A stretch of 64,000 bases of DNA from Vigna angularis (taxonomy: Eukaryota; Streptophyta; Magnoliopsida; Fabales; Fabaceae). The DNA lies in the NCBI RefSeq assembly GCF_016808095.1, contig NC_068974.1:33449090-33513089 (forward strand), read 5' to 3'. The position numbers and the translations under genes are program-made. The notes beneath the pieces were generated by a model. That model saw only the letters and a program-made list of their open reading frames with translations, did not search any database and was not told where the DNA came from. This document shows, piece after piece, positions 11,135 through 22,739 of the stretch (the stretch's first letter is position 1; every line of letters begins with the position of its first letter).

Positions 11135-12935
11135 TACCATGTGAGGTAATTTGGAGAATTTTTGCTTTTGACATTCACCATAGATGGTCTACTGTTCAAA
11201 GATTGACATTCCATCTTCTGGGTCATCATTCAACTTTGTTTAAAGATGACAATGATATTATGTAATTTTCAACGATTACCAAAATATGAACACTATGTTT
11301 CTAGCTTGATTTCAAGCTAATAAAACTCATTTTGAAGGAAGGTTTGACTCAGTATGAATTTCTAATCAAGTTTGTATTTATGACTTAACCAAAGCAATGA
11401 AAACAAAGAAAGCAAGGGTACAACATTGGTAAACTTAATTAATTATATTCCTTTATAATATGGTGAGTTGTATTACATGAGAATATTGTTGACAATTCAA
11501 AAGAGTTGTATTGATTATGATAACATTAAGACAATTAACGGACATATTGAAACTTATGAAGAAGCTTGTTATGCTTTAGGATTATTGGCAGATGATAAGG
11601 AATTTATTGACGCAATCAAAGAAGCAAGTGAACTTGTTTATGGAAATGAATGAAAAGATTGTTTGTTATTTTGTTGATGATTAATACAATGCCCAAACTA
11701 GATATACTTTTGAAGGCTACTTGAAAATCATTATCTGATGAAATTTTATATCAAAAGAGAAAAGAAATCAACTTGCCATTACATGTAGTAATATTTTTGG
11801 TGCTTTCACAAAAAAGGGAGAATTTTTTTGTGTGTGCATATAGTGGAACATTAAAACTTTCATGTGAAGAACATTATCAACTGTTGTGAGATGCAAATAA
11901 ATAATTGTTTTAAATGTAGCTTCCAGTGATATTGCATCTATACTAACACACTCTACATTTTGCATACCAAACTTGATAAATGAGTAATCAACTTGCGACA
12001 TCATCCAAGATAGTCTTTATGCCGAGCTCTTAATAGAAACCAATTGATCATATGGGATGAAACACCCATGATGAATAAACTATGTTTTGAAGTATTTGAT
12101 AGAACATTAAGGGATATTACGAAAAATGTTGATAGTGTAAACAAGGATAAACCTTTTGGGGGTAAAATAGTTTTTTGGGAGGAGATTTTAGGCAAATTTT
12201 TCTTGTGATAAAAAAAAGCTAAATATGATGTTATCAAATCATCAATAAACTATTTTAAGTTATGGAAATATTGTAAAGTGTTCAAACTTTCCAAGAACCT
12301 AAGATTAGATGCTATCACAAATCAAATTGCAAGAAATATTAAAGAATTTGCCGATTGAATATTGAAAATTGGAGATAAAGACATGAATTTAAATAAAAAT
12401 GGTGAAGGAATTCTCAAAATATCGACAAAACTTTTAATTTAAAATAGTGAATCATCTTTACTATCATTAGTCCAATTTGTCTACCTTGAATTTGTGATAA
12501 ATATGATGTCTCATGGATTTTTTTATTATGGAGGAATTCTCTGGCCAACAATTGAATATGGAGAGAGAGAGTTATTGACTTCGTGTTATCTTTGATAAAT
12601 GGTGAGAGAATTACTTATTTAAGTTTAGATACAACTTTTCAATTAGATGAAGACCAAAAAATTTAAGTTGAGTGATTTACATATGAATTCTTGAATGAAA
12701 TAAAATGTTCAAGCATACCAAATCATTGATTGAAGTTGAGATCAAGTGTACCCATTATATTTCTAGGAAACATTGATCAAGCAAAAGGTCTTTGTAATGG
12801 CACAAAGTTGTAAGTTAATGAGTTAGAAAAATATGTGATTTCTGCTACTGTGATCACAAGAAAAAAATTGGACAAAAGATATTTATACCAAAAATGAACT
12901 TAACGCCTTATGATCGAACCATTCATAAACATCAC

Positions 12936-13439
12936 AACAAATATTATTAAAAAATTTATAGTACCCACGTAAATAAGTAGTTATGAGGTACGAAATGAGA
13001 ATTTGATAAAATATAGAATGAAGATACACAAACAAGAACTAGTCCCAATGAAAAAGCAGAAAAAATAGGATTCGTAAATAATACTACTCATAGACTTTCT
13101 AATATGAGATCTGACCCAAGAAAGATTAAAATAAAATCATGTAGCGATTCGGATAAATCCATTATATGTAAAAGAAGAGATAGATAAAAAGTTCATGACC
13201 TTATTGATATGACCAGGAAATAACTTGTTAAATACTAAAATTATCTGTGCATAAATTTGAACCAAATCCTAAGATAAGATATGTGAATTGTTATACCTTG
13301 TTCTATGACAACCTTATCTACAAGCAAACCTCATGGATCTCTTTCTAACGTGACCTTAGTAAAGTTCTCAGCCTGGTATGTAGAGTCACCTTGTGTTTTT
13401 ATCATTTTTGTAACAAAAAAAGGACTAAAGTTATTAAAA
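12936..13439. other. Intergenic, nothing recognised
   Basis: AT-rich sequence after the Helitron helicase relic. It may include the eroded Helitron 3' end, but I saw no hairpin followed by CTRR that I would trust. Confidence 0.3.
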
Positions 13440-13578
13440 AAATAATAACAAAATTGGATTTCAAAATCTGAAACATAACCTCAACCAGATTTCAAAATTT
13501 GGTATATAACATTAACCAGATTTCAAAATCCACTATATTCGCTAACCGAATTTCCAAAACTAAAATGGATTTCGAAAG

Positions 13579-13665
<87 letters not shown>

Positions 13666-13754
13666 AAATTTGTTACTTTTTGTCAAGTAGATTTCAAATC
13701 CGGTATTTTCCCTAAATTTACAAATATGTTGTTTCCCTGAATTAAATTTTGAAA

Positions 13755-13790
<36 letters not shown>

Positions 13791-14010
13791 TAAATTTATC
13801 ACATTTCCTTAACCAAATTTCAAAATCTGGTATGTTCCTTCAACCAAATTTTGAAATTTTGTACATTCCATCAATCAGATTTCGAATTATGATTCATGTC
13901 CTTACGAATCTCATCCTCTTCAATAGATTTTGAAATTCGTTTCATCTATCCAGCTAAATGAACAAAATTTCATAAACCTGTTATCTATCTAATATAATAG
14001 ATTTAAAAAT
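13440..14010. repeat. Field of degenerate palindromic GATTTCAAAATC motifs with AT microsatellites
   Basis: The motif CAGATTTCAAAATCTG and its variants recur roughly every 30-40 bp (for example near 13452, 13488, 13520, 13690, 13816, 13850, 13880 and 13930), often followed by GGTATnTTCC. Each core is nearly self-complementary. Two (TA)n tracts, 13582-13663 and about 13759-13786, interrupt the field. A similar motif pair occurs in CDC48 intron 3 near 36520-36560, so this looks like a dispersed repeat family. Confidence 0.6.
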
Positions 14011-14326
14011 CCGTCACCTAGCTTTTCACCTGCTTGATTATCCCCAAATAACCAAAAAAAGTTTGAAACTTTCTTGAGAGGAATGGAGTGCACGATGCAT
14101 ATGAAGAAGAAAGTGAGTGAAGAAGGAGATGCACAGAAGGGAAGGAGGGAAGGAAAGGACGAGGTTAAAGGTGATAAAAGGAATAAAGAAAGACAAATTT
14201 TGAAGTGAAGAAGTGCAACATTGACACTAGGATAAAAGTGTAAGGGGTAAGTGTTGGGAGGGTTAAATAAGGTGAGAGTAATTAGTTTTTAACCCTTGTT
14301 AAAGTGAAAGGACATCTAGTAATAGG

Positions 14327-14767
14327 GATGACAAAAAAATCCGTGCCCACGAGTACCTACGTATAAAATAAAATCTGCGATGAGTAGTTGATACCCGTGA
14401 ACCATTTTAGTAACAAGTATTTTAATACCGTTTATAAACAGGTTTGGTGCAGGTATTATACTACCCGACCCGCGAGTACCCGTTGCTCGCAAAAAAGTAA
14501 AAATAATAATTTAATTTAATTTAATTTAAAATAAAATAAATTTATATTTTATTAGATTAAATTTAATTAAAATTAAATTTTGATTTATATTTAATTTAAT
14601 TTATATTAAATTTTATATATATTTTTGTACAGGTTTTAAAATATCTGCAAATTTTTTTGAAATGGATACCCATACGAGGAGTGGACGGGTTGTGAGTAAC
14701 TTTCATTTTACGGGTCGGATTGTGAGTAAGAACTATCTGTACCTGATCTGATCCGTTTTCATCCCTG
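14327..14767. mobile_element. MITE-like element with GGGATGA termini
   Basis: The segment starts TAGGGATGACAAAAA and ends TTTTCATCCC, giving an imperfect terminal inverted repeat. Inside are repeated ACCCG/CGGGT motifs (GTACCCG, CCCGCGAGTACCCG) and an AT-rich core. Elements with such GGGATG...CATCCC ends and CCCG-rich flanks are frequent in legume genomes. I found no convincing target-site duplication, so the superfamily (hAT-like?) is a guess. Confidence 0.45.
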
Positions 14768-14867
14768 TTTAGAAACATTTGAGTGTGCATGAAGAACAAT
14801 GTGGGGTGCAGGAAGAAGGCCCCTAAGCTTTTTTTTTGTCCGTGTAAGGTTCGTTTGGAGAAAAATA

Positions 14868-15180
14868 TGGGCTGGCCCATTTAGAAGATCAAAACAAGAG
14901 AACATGCTAGGAAGCCCATTATAATAAGGAACTTAAGTTGCATAAAAGCACCACTGGTTAGCGCAAATTTATAATTTGACATAGCTTCTTTAGTCACAGT
15001 CCAACTCGAACACGCAACCAAAGCGGAAGCCCACAGCTCCCTCCCTCCCTCCCTCTCTATATATATCCCAAACCTCGCCTCACTTTGTCCACAACTACCT
15101 CCCTCAAAAACGCAAACCTCGAACCCTAAGCTTTCTCTCGGGTTCGGTTTTTATTTCTCTTTGTTCCGCGAAACCCTAGG
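14868..15180 (+). promoter_or_regulatory. ABCF1 promoter: site II elements, TATA box, telo-box
   Basis: TGGGCT/GGCCCA (14868-14879) and AGCCCA (14913-14918) match plant site II (TGGGCY) elements. A TATA run, TATATATAT, lies at 15058-15066, behind a CCCT-repeat pyrimidine tract. AAACCCTAGG at 15171-15180 is telo-box-like and lies in the 5' UTR, with AACCCTAAG near 15122. Site II plus telo-box is the known signature of plant translation-related genes, which fits an ABCF protein. Confidence 0.6.
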
Positions 15181-15249
15181 TCGTATTTTAGATCTATTTT
15201 CGTCTCTCCTTTCCGATCCTCTTGATTCGTCTTCGATTAGCGATTAAGG

Positions 15250-18152
15250 ATGGTGTCGGACGCTAGCAAGAAGAAGGCTGCACAGAAGAAGGCCGCCGCC
15301 GCCGCTAAAAGAGGTGGAAAGGCCGCCGCCGCTGCCGTCGTCGCCGCTGCATCTTCCAAAGCTGCCGATAAGGCCGCCAACGGAATAGCCGATATGCATA
15401 TATCTGATCGGACCTGTACCGGTGTCCTCTGTTCACATCCTCTTTCCAGAGATATTCGAGTGAGTAACACCAACCGTGACTGTTGTGATTACATAGTTAT
15501 ACATAAATCTCTTTGTTGTAGGGAATTCTCTCATAATATAGAATCATTTTTGTAAAATTGATGAAAAAACTACGACAAAAATTTATTTTAGTTATATCAT
15601 CTATCAGAGAGACTTTTATGTTATGCTAGGTTTTTTTTTTTTCCTGAACTCTACTCCTAATTTTTGATGATATTCTATCAGCCTGCAAAATGTTTAGTAA
15701 TTTAGCGCTTAGATTTTTTCGTTTGCACTTTTAATGAGAAATTATGCCTTAGTTTGTGGAAAACACAAAATTCTGGGAAGAACTTTCATTAAATATATAT
15801 TCGATTTAGTGTATACGTTTTTTAGATCAAAGTTTACAGCAGACCTAACATTATTGACGCACTTGTTCCTGCATCCTTATAGCGGACATAATCTATCTTG
15901 ATAATGTGTAAGTTTTCTAGAATGTGGTAGGCATTCCCGGTTTAGTGAGTCTTACTTGTAGCTTATTGTTGCTAGCGTGCGTGCACGTATTTGAGCGCCT
16001 AGCTGGGCAGTTGGGTCTGTAGCTTGGCTATTCTACCATGTTGCCATGGTTCTCCTTTGTGAATGTAACCAAATACTCACCCATTACAAACCCTTCTGAG
16101 GTAGGTAATGTTGTGCAGCAAATGGACATTTCTGCCAAATTAATTATAACTTTGTAATGCTGAAAATGATTAGTGTTTTGTATTGATGCGATTGGTCATG
16201 TTTTCTTAAATTGCAGATAGAGTCTCTGTCTGTTACATTCCATGGACATGATCTCATTGTTGATTCTGAACTGGAGCTGAACTATGGAAGGTTTGTTGTC
16301 CTTACCCTTTCTGGTACATATGTAATGCATTACTTCAATTTTTTGCCAATGATTGTTATTGCTTTGAATTTCTTTCAGGCGTTATGGTTTACTTGGGTTA
16401 AATGGGTGTGGAAAATCTACACTCCTTACAGCCATTGGTGAGCGGGAACTTCCAATTCCTGACCATATGGATATCTATCACCTCACGCGGGAGATTGAAG
16501 CCTCTGACATGTCTGCATTGGAAGCTGTCATAAGCTGTGATGAAGAAAGGTTGAAATTGGAGAAAGAAGCTGAAATTTTGGCGGCACAGGTTTGTTTAAG
16601 TGATTATTTTTCTAGATTTTACCCCTTTTTGTTTTTAATTTTGTAGGCTTGCTAACTTTGTGTGAGAAATAATTGTTCTAGGATGATGGAGGTGGTGAGT
16701 CCCTGGAACGTGTTTATGAGCGATTGGACGCCTTAGACGCAGCAACTGCAGAAAAACGTGCTGCGGAAATCTTATATGGTCTTGGCTTTGACAAGCAAAT
16801 GCAGGCAAAAAAGACACGTGATTTTTCTGGTGGTTGGAGAATGAGAATTGCATTAGCACGAGCTCTATTTATGAACCCAACCATTCTTCTACTTGATGAA
16901 CCAACCAATCACCTTGGTATACTCTCTACCTTGGCAATCGTCCATCTTTGGCCTTTTAGGCATCTTCAGTTTTTTGATTTAGTTATATTGAATTTGGTGT
17001 GTGCATTTTGTTCCACTATTATTGTTGTTATGATTGTTGCCATTTTTGGAAATTTCTACCTGCTTGTTCTTAATTTTTTAAAATCTGTTTGCAGATTTGG
17101 AAGCTTGTGTTTGGCTGGAGGAGAGTTTGAAGAAGTTTGAACGCATTCTGGTTGTGATTTCACACTCTCAGGACTTTCTTAATGGTGTCTGCACAAATAT
17201 TATCCACATGCAAAGCAAAAAACTGAAGCTCTATACTGGTAACTATGATCAATATGTTCAGACTCGTTCTGAGCTAGAAGAGAACCAGATGAAACAGTAT
17301 AAGTGGGAGCAGGAGCAGATTGCCTCAATGAAGGAATATATTGCTCGATTTGGTCATGGTTCTGCAAAACTTGCTCGCCAGGCACAGAGTAAGGAGAAAA
17401 CATTGGCAAAAATGGAACGTGGTGGACTTGCAGAAAAAGTGGTCAGGGACAAGGTTTTGGTTTTCCGTTTTACTGATGTTGGAAAACTTCCCCCTCCAGT
17501 TCTCCAGTTTGTTGAGGTGTCGTTTGGTTACACTCCTGATAACCTCATATACAAGAACATCGACTTTGGGGTTGATTTAGATTCTAGGGTCGCACTGGTT
17601 GGACCCAACGGGGCTGGGAAGAGTACACTACTGAAGCTAATGACAGGTGATTTGATGCCTTCTGATGGCATGGTTAGGCGTCATAATCATCTTCGGATTG
17701 CTCAATATCACCAGCATTTGGCTGAAAAGTTAGACTTGGATATGTCTGCTCTACAGTTTATGATCAAAGAATATCCTGGAAACGAGGAAGAGAAGATGAG
17801 GGCAGCGATAGGGAAGTTTGGTCTATCAGGTAAAGCCCAGGTGATGCCAATGAAGAACTTGTCTGATGGGCAGAGGAGTCGGGTGATATTTGCTTGGTTA
17901 GCTTGGAGGCAGCCACAAATGCTTCTTTTGGATGAACCAACCAATCATTTGGATATTGAGACAATTGATTCTTTGGCTGAGGCATTGAATGAATGGGATG
18001 GGGGCTTGGTGCTTGTTAGCCATGATTTCAGGCTCATAAATCAGGTGGCCCATGAGATATGGGTATGTGCTAATCAAAGTGTGACTAGATGGGAGGGTGA
18101 CATTATGGAATTCAAGGCTCATCTAAAGGCCAAGGCGGGTTTATCTGACTAA
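15250..18152 (+). CDS. ABC transporter F family member 1 (GCN20-type), 5 exons
   Basis: This is a soluble ABCF ATPase with two nucleotide-binding domains and no membrane segments. The family acts on ribosomes and in GCN2-linked translation control. Exons: 15250-15459, 16217-16290, 16379-16589, 16682-16916 and 17095-18152; all junctions are GT-AG and keep frame, giving 595 aa, the length I recall for the Arabidopsis protein. The N-terminus is Lys/Ala-rich ([14 protein letters not shown]). NBD1 has Walker [10 protein letters not shown] (about 102-110), signature FSGGW (about 214) and Walker [13 protein letters not shown] (about 234). NBD2 has Walker [10 protein letters not shown] (about 412), signature LSDGQ (about 499) and [11 protein letters not shown] (about 520). 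Between them lies a charged helical linker. The first intron (757 bp) follows the alanine-rich exon. All catalytic motifs are intact and the gene looks functional. Confidence 0.97.
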
Positions 18153-18600
18153 AGAAGGTAAGGTAGTAGGGATTTCTCATTGCCCAAGGATTTCTCACTC
18201 GTTGTTCATGAGTGGGTGGTACCGTTTGAGTTGGATTTCCCTCAACTTGGACGATTTCCATTGGCATAATCGGTATATGGTATAGAAAGTGGTTATGATT
18301 TTTGTCCTAGCCGAGATGCCGGGGTTTGGACTGGTAATATTTTTTTTTTCCATTCTACTATTACTATTTGTTGTGCTTATCATTTATTTGCTTGGTTGTT
18401 AACCAGCATGGATAAATGGGATATCACCTTGGGGTAGACAGTCCCTATCTGAATATCTACGATTGAGAGGCTTATTCTAGAAAATGAACTATTGTACCCA
18501 GAGTGTTATATTTTTGGTATTATAATTACTGTTAGTTCACTATTTCACTTTCTTCCCTGGTAGCTTTTCATGAAACCTTCTAGGGGGAATTTCGCAGTAC
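18153..18600 (+). other. Probable ABCF1 3' UTR and downstream flank
   Basis: Non-coding sequence after the TAA. It is less AT-rich for about 300 bp, consistent with a transcribed 3' UTR, and then becomes typical intergenic DNA. No single poly(A) signal stands out. Confidence 0.35.
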
Positions 18601-19342
18601 ATGTCAAAAGTTTAAACCTTCTACTTACCGAGAGTTAGGAGACTTTAATAAACAAGGAAAAAAATAATGACTTTTCTTATTTGCTTCTCTCGGATGAGAA
18701 AATTTAAGAATTAAACTGCTATGTTTCTATAATTTTGAATTTTAAAACAGGTAGATGTATTTTATTGAGAAACTTGAAGTATTGTAAATATCTCTTCTGT
18801 TTAATTCTTCTCAATGCTAAGACTCGTTTTTTATTTTTCTCTTTTATGAGTATATAGGTTTTATATAAACACATAATTTATATTATTTTTTAAGTTGTAA
18901 ACTGCACATAATGTGTATTTAAATCAATATAAAATTAAAGTTAATATGAATATTTATATTTTTTCTATAAAATAAAGTAGCGTAAGTAGTAAGAAAATGT
19001 GGACACGCAGTTATTGCTTGTGTTATTCAATAAAACGGAAAAATATGCAAGACATGTTCTCGCCTATACAAGACATGTATCCGAAAAATGAGAAACACTC
19101 TGAATGTGTTCTAGTTAGCTATTAGTAAGTATTCTGTGGTCATAAGACTTTATTTTCGCCTTAATGCATTGATAATTCATATCTCATGCTGTTGTATTGA
19201 TTTGTTGGTTCTCTCTCTAATGTTCCTAGTTGAAGTGTTTTAAATGAGTAGTCATTTTTAAGGGAAATCTAGCAAATTGTATGAGAGTGGTTTAACACAT
19301 TAAAAATAATTTAACATATTAAGATAATAAAGACGAGAATAT
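18601..19342. other. Intergenic, nothing recognised
   Basis: AT-rich sequence with no coding potential or clear repeats that I could identify. Confidence 0.3.
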
Positions 19343-19351
19343 TAGAATATT

Positions 19352-20657
19352 GGTTTAATTGCTTTCTTTGTCTCTAGTTTGGGTGTAATGTGATAAGTTC
19401 GTCTAACCTTTTAAAAAAGATTTCAATTTCATATTAACTTTAAGTAAAAGATGACGGGTGCACCTCTGGATAAAGTGATACAAAATAAGTAAAAGATGTT
19501 TCCTGTACTTTTAATGATATTTTAAAATTAAATATATAATAAATGGAAAGACTTAAATCTCACACTCTCACGAAACTTGTCTCTCTCTCACTCTAACAAA
19601 TTTCATACTCCTTTTCATCACTTTTTCTTTCTGATTTCGATCAAGAACAATACTTTGTATTATTTTTTTATTTGATTTCAAATCCAATCCTCATTCATCG
19701 TCTTCAAGCTCGAAGCGCTGGGTGAACCAACAAACCCTTGGCTTTGATTTTCTCATCATCATTCATCCGTTCAAAAAAAGTTAAATTAAAATTAAAATAA
19801 TCATAAACATTCTATTATAATTAAACTTTAATTTAAAATGATTAATTTTATATAATTAAACATTTCTTATTTTACTTTAGGATGATACTATTTTACATAA
19901 CAAACGAAATCATAAAAAATAAAAATATATAAGTTTTTATTTATAAATTATTTTTCAAATATAATTAAAAAAATTGTATGATAAAACATAAGTTGAAATG
20001 AATTTTATCTTTTAAAAAACAGTTTAAAAAAATTGTATCACAAAATATAACAAAATAATTTTTCTTAAAAAGGAATTTTAATTATAAATAAAGAATATAT
20101 AAAATACGTTAATATTATTTTAACTAATAATCTTATTTTGATAATTTAACTTTAAAAAAACTTAAATAAAATTCATTAACAGTGATGAAGATTATTTGTT
20201 AAGGGTTTTATCGGTAGAAATATGTGGCTACAGTTTTTCTTTTTCGTCTTACAATCACGGATGTTAGATTGTGTATTTTTCTTCGTATTTATAATATAAT
20301 CTAATAATTTCAATTCAATTTTAAATTACTCTATAATAAAATAATTAGTAAGATTACTGTAGTGCAAGTTTAAATAAATCAAAAATATGATTTAAATAAA
20401 TTATATGACTGAAAATTATGATTTCACAAGTTTTAAAATTTTTTTACTCATTTTGTATCACTTTATCCATAGGAGAGAGAAAAAAAAAGTTAATCCATTA
20501 GTTTGTATTTAACCGAAGGGACTTGATTGAGACAAACTTTACTACAGATGAAATTAAAACTTTTAAACAACTTTTGAACTAAATTGAAACTTTTTTAAAA
20601 AAATGGACGAACTTGACACACTACAATCAAACCAGAGACAAAAAAATAAATTAAACC
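19352..20657. mobile_element. Non-autonomous Mutator-like element, long TIRs, 9-bp TSD
   Basis: A 1306-bp element is flanked by a perfect 9-bp direct repeat TAGAATATT (19343-19351 and 20658-20666). Its ends are inverted: the left starts GGTTTAATTGC and the right ends TTAAACC. The arms align for roughly 160-200 bp, with shared blocks TTTGTCTCT, AAGTTCGTC, AAAAAAG.TTTCAATTT and, further in, TATGGATAAAGTGATAC-like sequence (19466-19490 against 20450-20475). Long TIRs with a 9-bp duplication are the hallmark of Mutator-like elements. The AT-rich interior encodes nothing, so movement would need a transposase supplied in trans. By eye the arms are roughly 75-80% identical, so it is not young. Confidence 0.85.
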
Positions 20658-20666
20658 TAGAATATT

Positions 20667-21830
20667 CATCTAATGCACTGATTTAGTCAATCAAATACTA
20701 TTTTAATTGACTTATTGAAAATTATATTTTAAATTGTAACTCAATATAATATTTGTAAGTTGAAATTTACATAATTTATTTACTATAAAACACAATCAAA
20801 ATATATATTAATCTTGATTTAATCTATTAAATTATGTGAAAGTATTTTTCGAAACTCAGAGATTAATTAACAAATTTAATATGATAGTGCCTAGATATGC
20901 CCATAAGAGATTTTTTAGAAAAAAGAAAAAAAAAAGCATATTTTTACGTTGATCTAATATCTTTGAACAGGATTAAAAAAAATTCTTTGGCGATAAAGAT
21001 CAAAGTCTTCAACATCTCTTTTACAAAAATCTTTTGGCAAAAGCTTAGTCGAAGTGATGCCTAAAACTTTTCATTTACTTTAAAGAATCTTAATAAGGGC
21101 TGTGTCAAAAGGTATACATACTTATGGTAAGTTTCACATAAGAATATCTGAAAGTGTTTATGTAAGCTAAAAAGGAAAATAAAAATTGTTGATTATTTGT
21201 TTATACATGAGTAATAATAAACTTATGAAAGTTTATTAGAATGTTAATATCTACATTGAGAGTCTGGATACAGCTCTTTATTAGGATGAGAAAGTAAATC
21301 ATATATAAAGTCTTGATATATTATTATTTCTTTTGAACTCAAACTTTTTTATATATGCTTCTCCAAAATCTGAGAAATATCTTTTATAATGTATTTTTCA
21401 ATATTGAAAAGTTTTAAATCAATTTCATAATCTTGCAAAAGAAATGATGATACTTGATTAGCATAATTAATTAATTCATAGAAAATAGTTTTCGATTCTT
21501 TTTAAAAACTAAAAAAATATCAATTCCCCCTGTTTTTTTCTTCTAATTACCTACTAACTAAACCCCTATTTTTAGATATTTTAAATTAAAAAGATCTTGC
21601 TTGAATACAGTAGAATCATTATGTTTAATATTTAAAATATTTAACTCAGTAGATATTTAACTACAGATTGCATTGAAACAATCTAACAAGAATTGATATA
21701 TATGCACTCTTGAAACCAATCTCAGTCGTTATATATGCAGAAAACATTATAAATGTTTCAATTTATACTGTCATGTATAATTAGTAAACATTAATAATAT
21801 GAGAATACTAACATTTTCAGCTATCTGCTA
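20667..21830. other. Intergenic, nothing recognised
   Basis: AT-rich sequence between the Mutator-like element and the SAUR gene. It has no supported open frames; short A/T tracts only. Confidence 0.3.
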
Positions 21831-21992
21831 TGAATCTATGATCCTTTTTTCCTTTTTCTGACAACTACTAATAGTACTTTAAATAAAACCCTCAATGTAA
21901 AAACTCTAGCAGTAGTATATGCTCAATATATGAGTACATAACTTTTGTAGCTTTTAGCCATGGTTTTTCTGCAGGAGTTTTCCCTAGCAGCA

Positions 21993-22397
21993 TCAGAATC
22001 GTCTTCTTTCTTTCCATAGTTGAGCCAATAGCATCTCAAGTTCACTAGGCCTGCAAGGTATGGTCAGTGCACCATGTTGATCAAACCCATATTCTTCTGC
22101 TGCTTCCTCCAACAGCCTCAAGAATCTTGCGTTCTTTAAACAGCTCAACGGAACCACCAATCTCTTTGTCTCAATATTATCCTTTGCAATCACAACAAAA
22201 TGCCCTTCTTTCACATCTTCAGCAACACACCCTCTGTGATCTCCCAATTCTTCATAATCTCCTTCACAGAAACTTGATTTATGTCTCCGCAACAAGACAC
22301 TCTTTTGAAGCTTTTCCAACACACCCTTCAACTTCAAAATACATCCCAGAACCCTCATTTTCCTGCTGCTGCTGGTTCTTACGCTGAACCCCCCCAT
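21993..22397 (-). CDS. SAUR-family small auxin-up RNA protein
   Basis: A single-exon gene of 134 aa, as usual for SAURs. The SAUR domain covers about residues 58-128: KEGHFVVIA, then RLVVPLSCLKNARFLRLLEE, EEYGFDQHGALTIPC and an LL-rich end. SAURs are short-lived proteins that promote cell expansion, classically by inhibiting PP2C.D phosphatases and so raising plasma-membrane proton-pump activity (family knowledge). The N-terminus is basic. The first ATG is supported by a TATA box 53 bp upstream. A DST-like GGATCATAGATT lies about 150 bases past the stop on the coding strand (21833-21844), but the spacing differs from the consensus. The domain is complete. Confidence 0.93.
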   Translation of the reverse strand: MGGFSVRTSSSRKMRVLGCILKLKGVLEKLQKSVLLRRHKSSFCEGDYEELGDHRGCVAEDVKEGHFVVIAKDNIETKRLVVPLSCLKNARFLRLLEEAAEEYGFDQHGALTIPCRPSELEMLLAQLWKERRRF

Positions 22398-22449
22398 TGT
22401 TTATGTTCTACTGCTAGATTATTGCTTCTTAGGTGACTGACTGAACATA

Positions 22450-22457
22450 TATTTATA
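22450..22457 (-). promoter_or_regulatory. TATA box of the SAUR gene
   Basis: TATAAATA on the minus strand lies 53 bp upstream of the ATG, which implies a very short 5' UTR. A CATGCATG (RY-like) motif lies further up near 22611. No exact TGTCTC auxin-response element was seen in the nearby upstream sequence. Confidence 0.5.
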
Positions 22458-22739
22458 TGTGTAGTGGTGGACGAAGAGCTTGAGAAAAGAAGAGACTAAT
22501 TGGAGGGTAGATACATCAGCATGTTGAACAACACTGAGACCAAACACGAAAAAGAGATATGGTACAAGTTAGTGGTTGAAAATTGTACATGCATGAGACT
22601 AGTAGTGCATGCATGTGCAGGTCCTAATTTGTCGAACTTTAATTTACCAAGAAACGTCTTTTGTTGTGCATGTTGTGTCATGTCATGTATCTGCCTGCAC
22701 TTCCTAATTATTGATTAACGAATTCTTAATTAACTCTTT

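Larger units (their letters stand above)
8830..12935 (+). pseudogene. Decayed Helitron Rep/helicase gene
   Basis: Fragments in consecutive order, with frameshifts and stops, match the conserved plan of plant Helitron Rep/helicase proteins. TCNVNWSEI-like is near 8905. FKMKL...MMANFKKNKF is at 8970-9030. EFQKRGSPHAHILL is at about 9150-9200, carrying the HUH motif of the rolling-circle nuclease. PCMKEGRCSKF is near 10600. SIKYLFKYINK is at 10825-10860. [17 protein letters not shown] follows the microsatellite near 11140. YEEACYALGLLADDKEF is at 11555-11610. Helicase pieces follow: IIWDEAPMMNK near 12050, a KPFGG...GGDFRQI-like block near 12150, and IPIIFLGNIDQAKGLCNGT near 12740-12810. It is clearly dead. 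Helitron termini (5' TC, 3' hairpin-CTRR) were not located. Confidence 0.85.

Noticed and set aside
10781..11265. Open frames with Tyr-Ile or Cys-Val repeats
   Set aside because: They read through the AT/GT microsatellite; only the flanking Helitron fragments are meaningful.
15237..15473. Alanine-rich minus-strand open frame
   Set aside because: It is antisense to ABCF1 exon 1, whose Lys/Ala codons create the frame.
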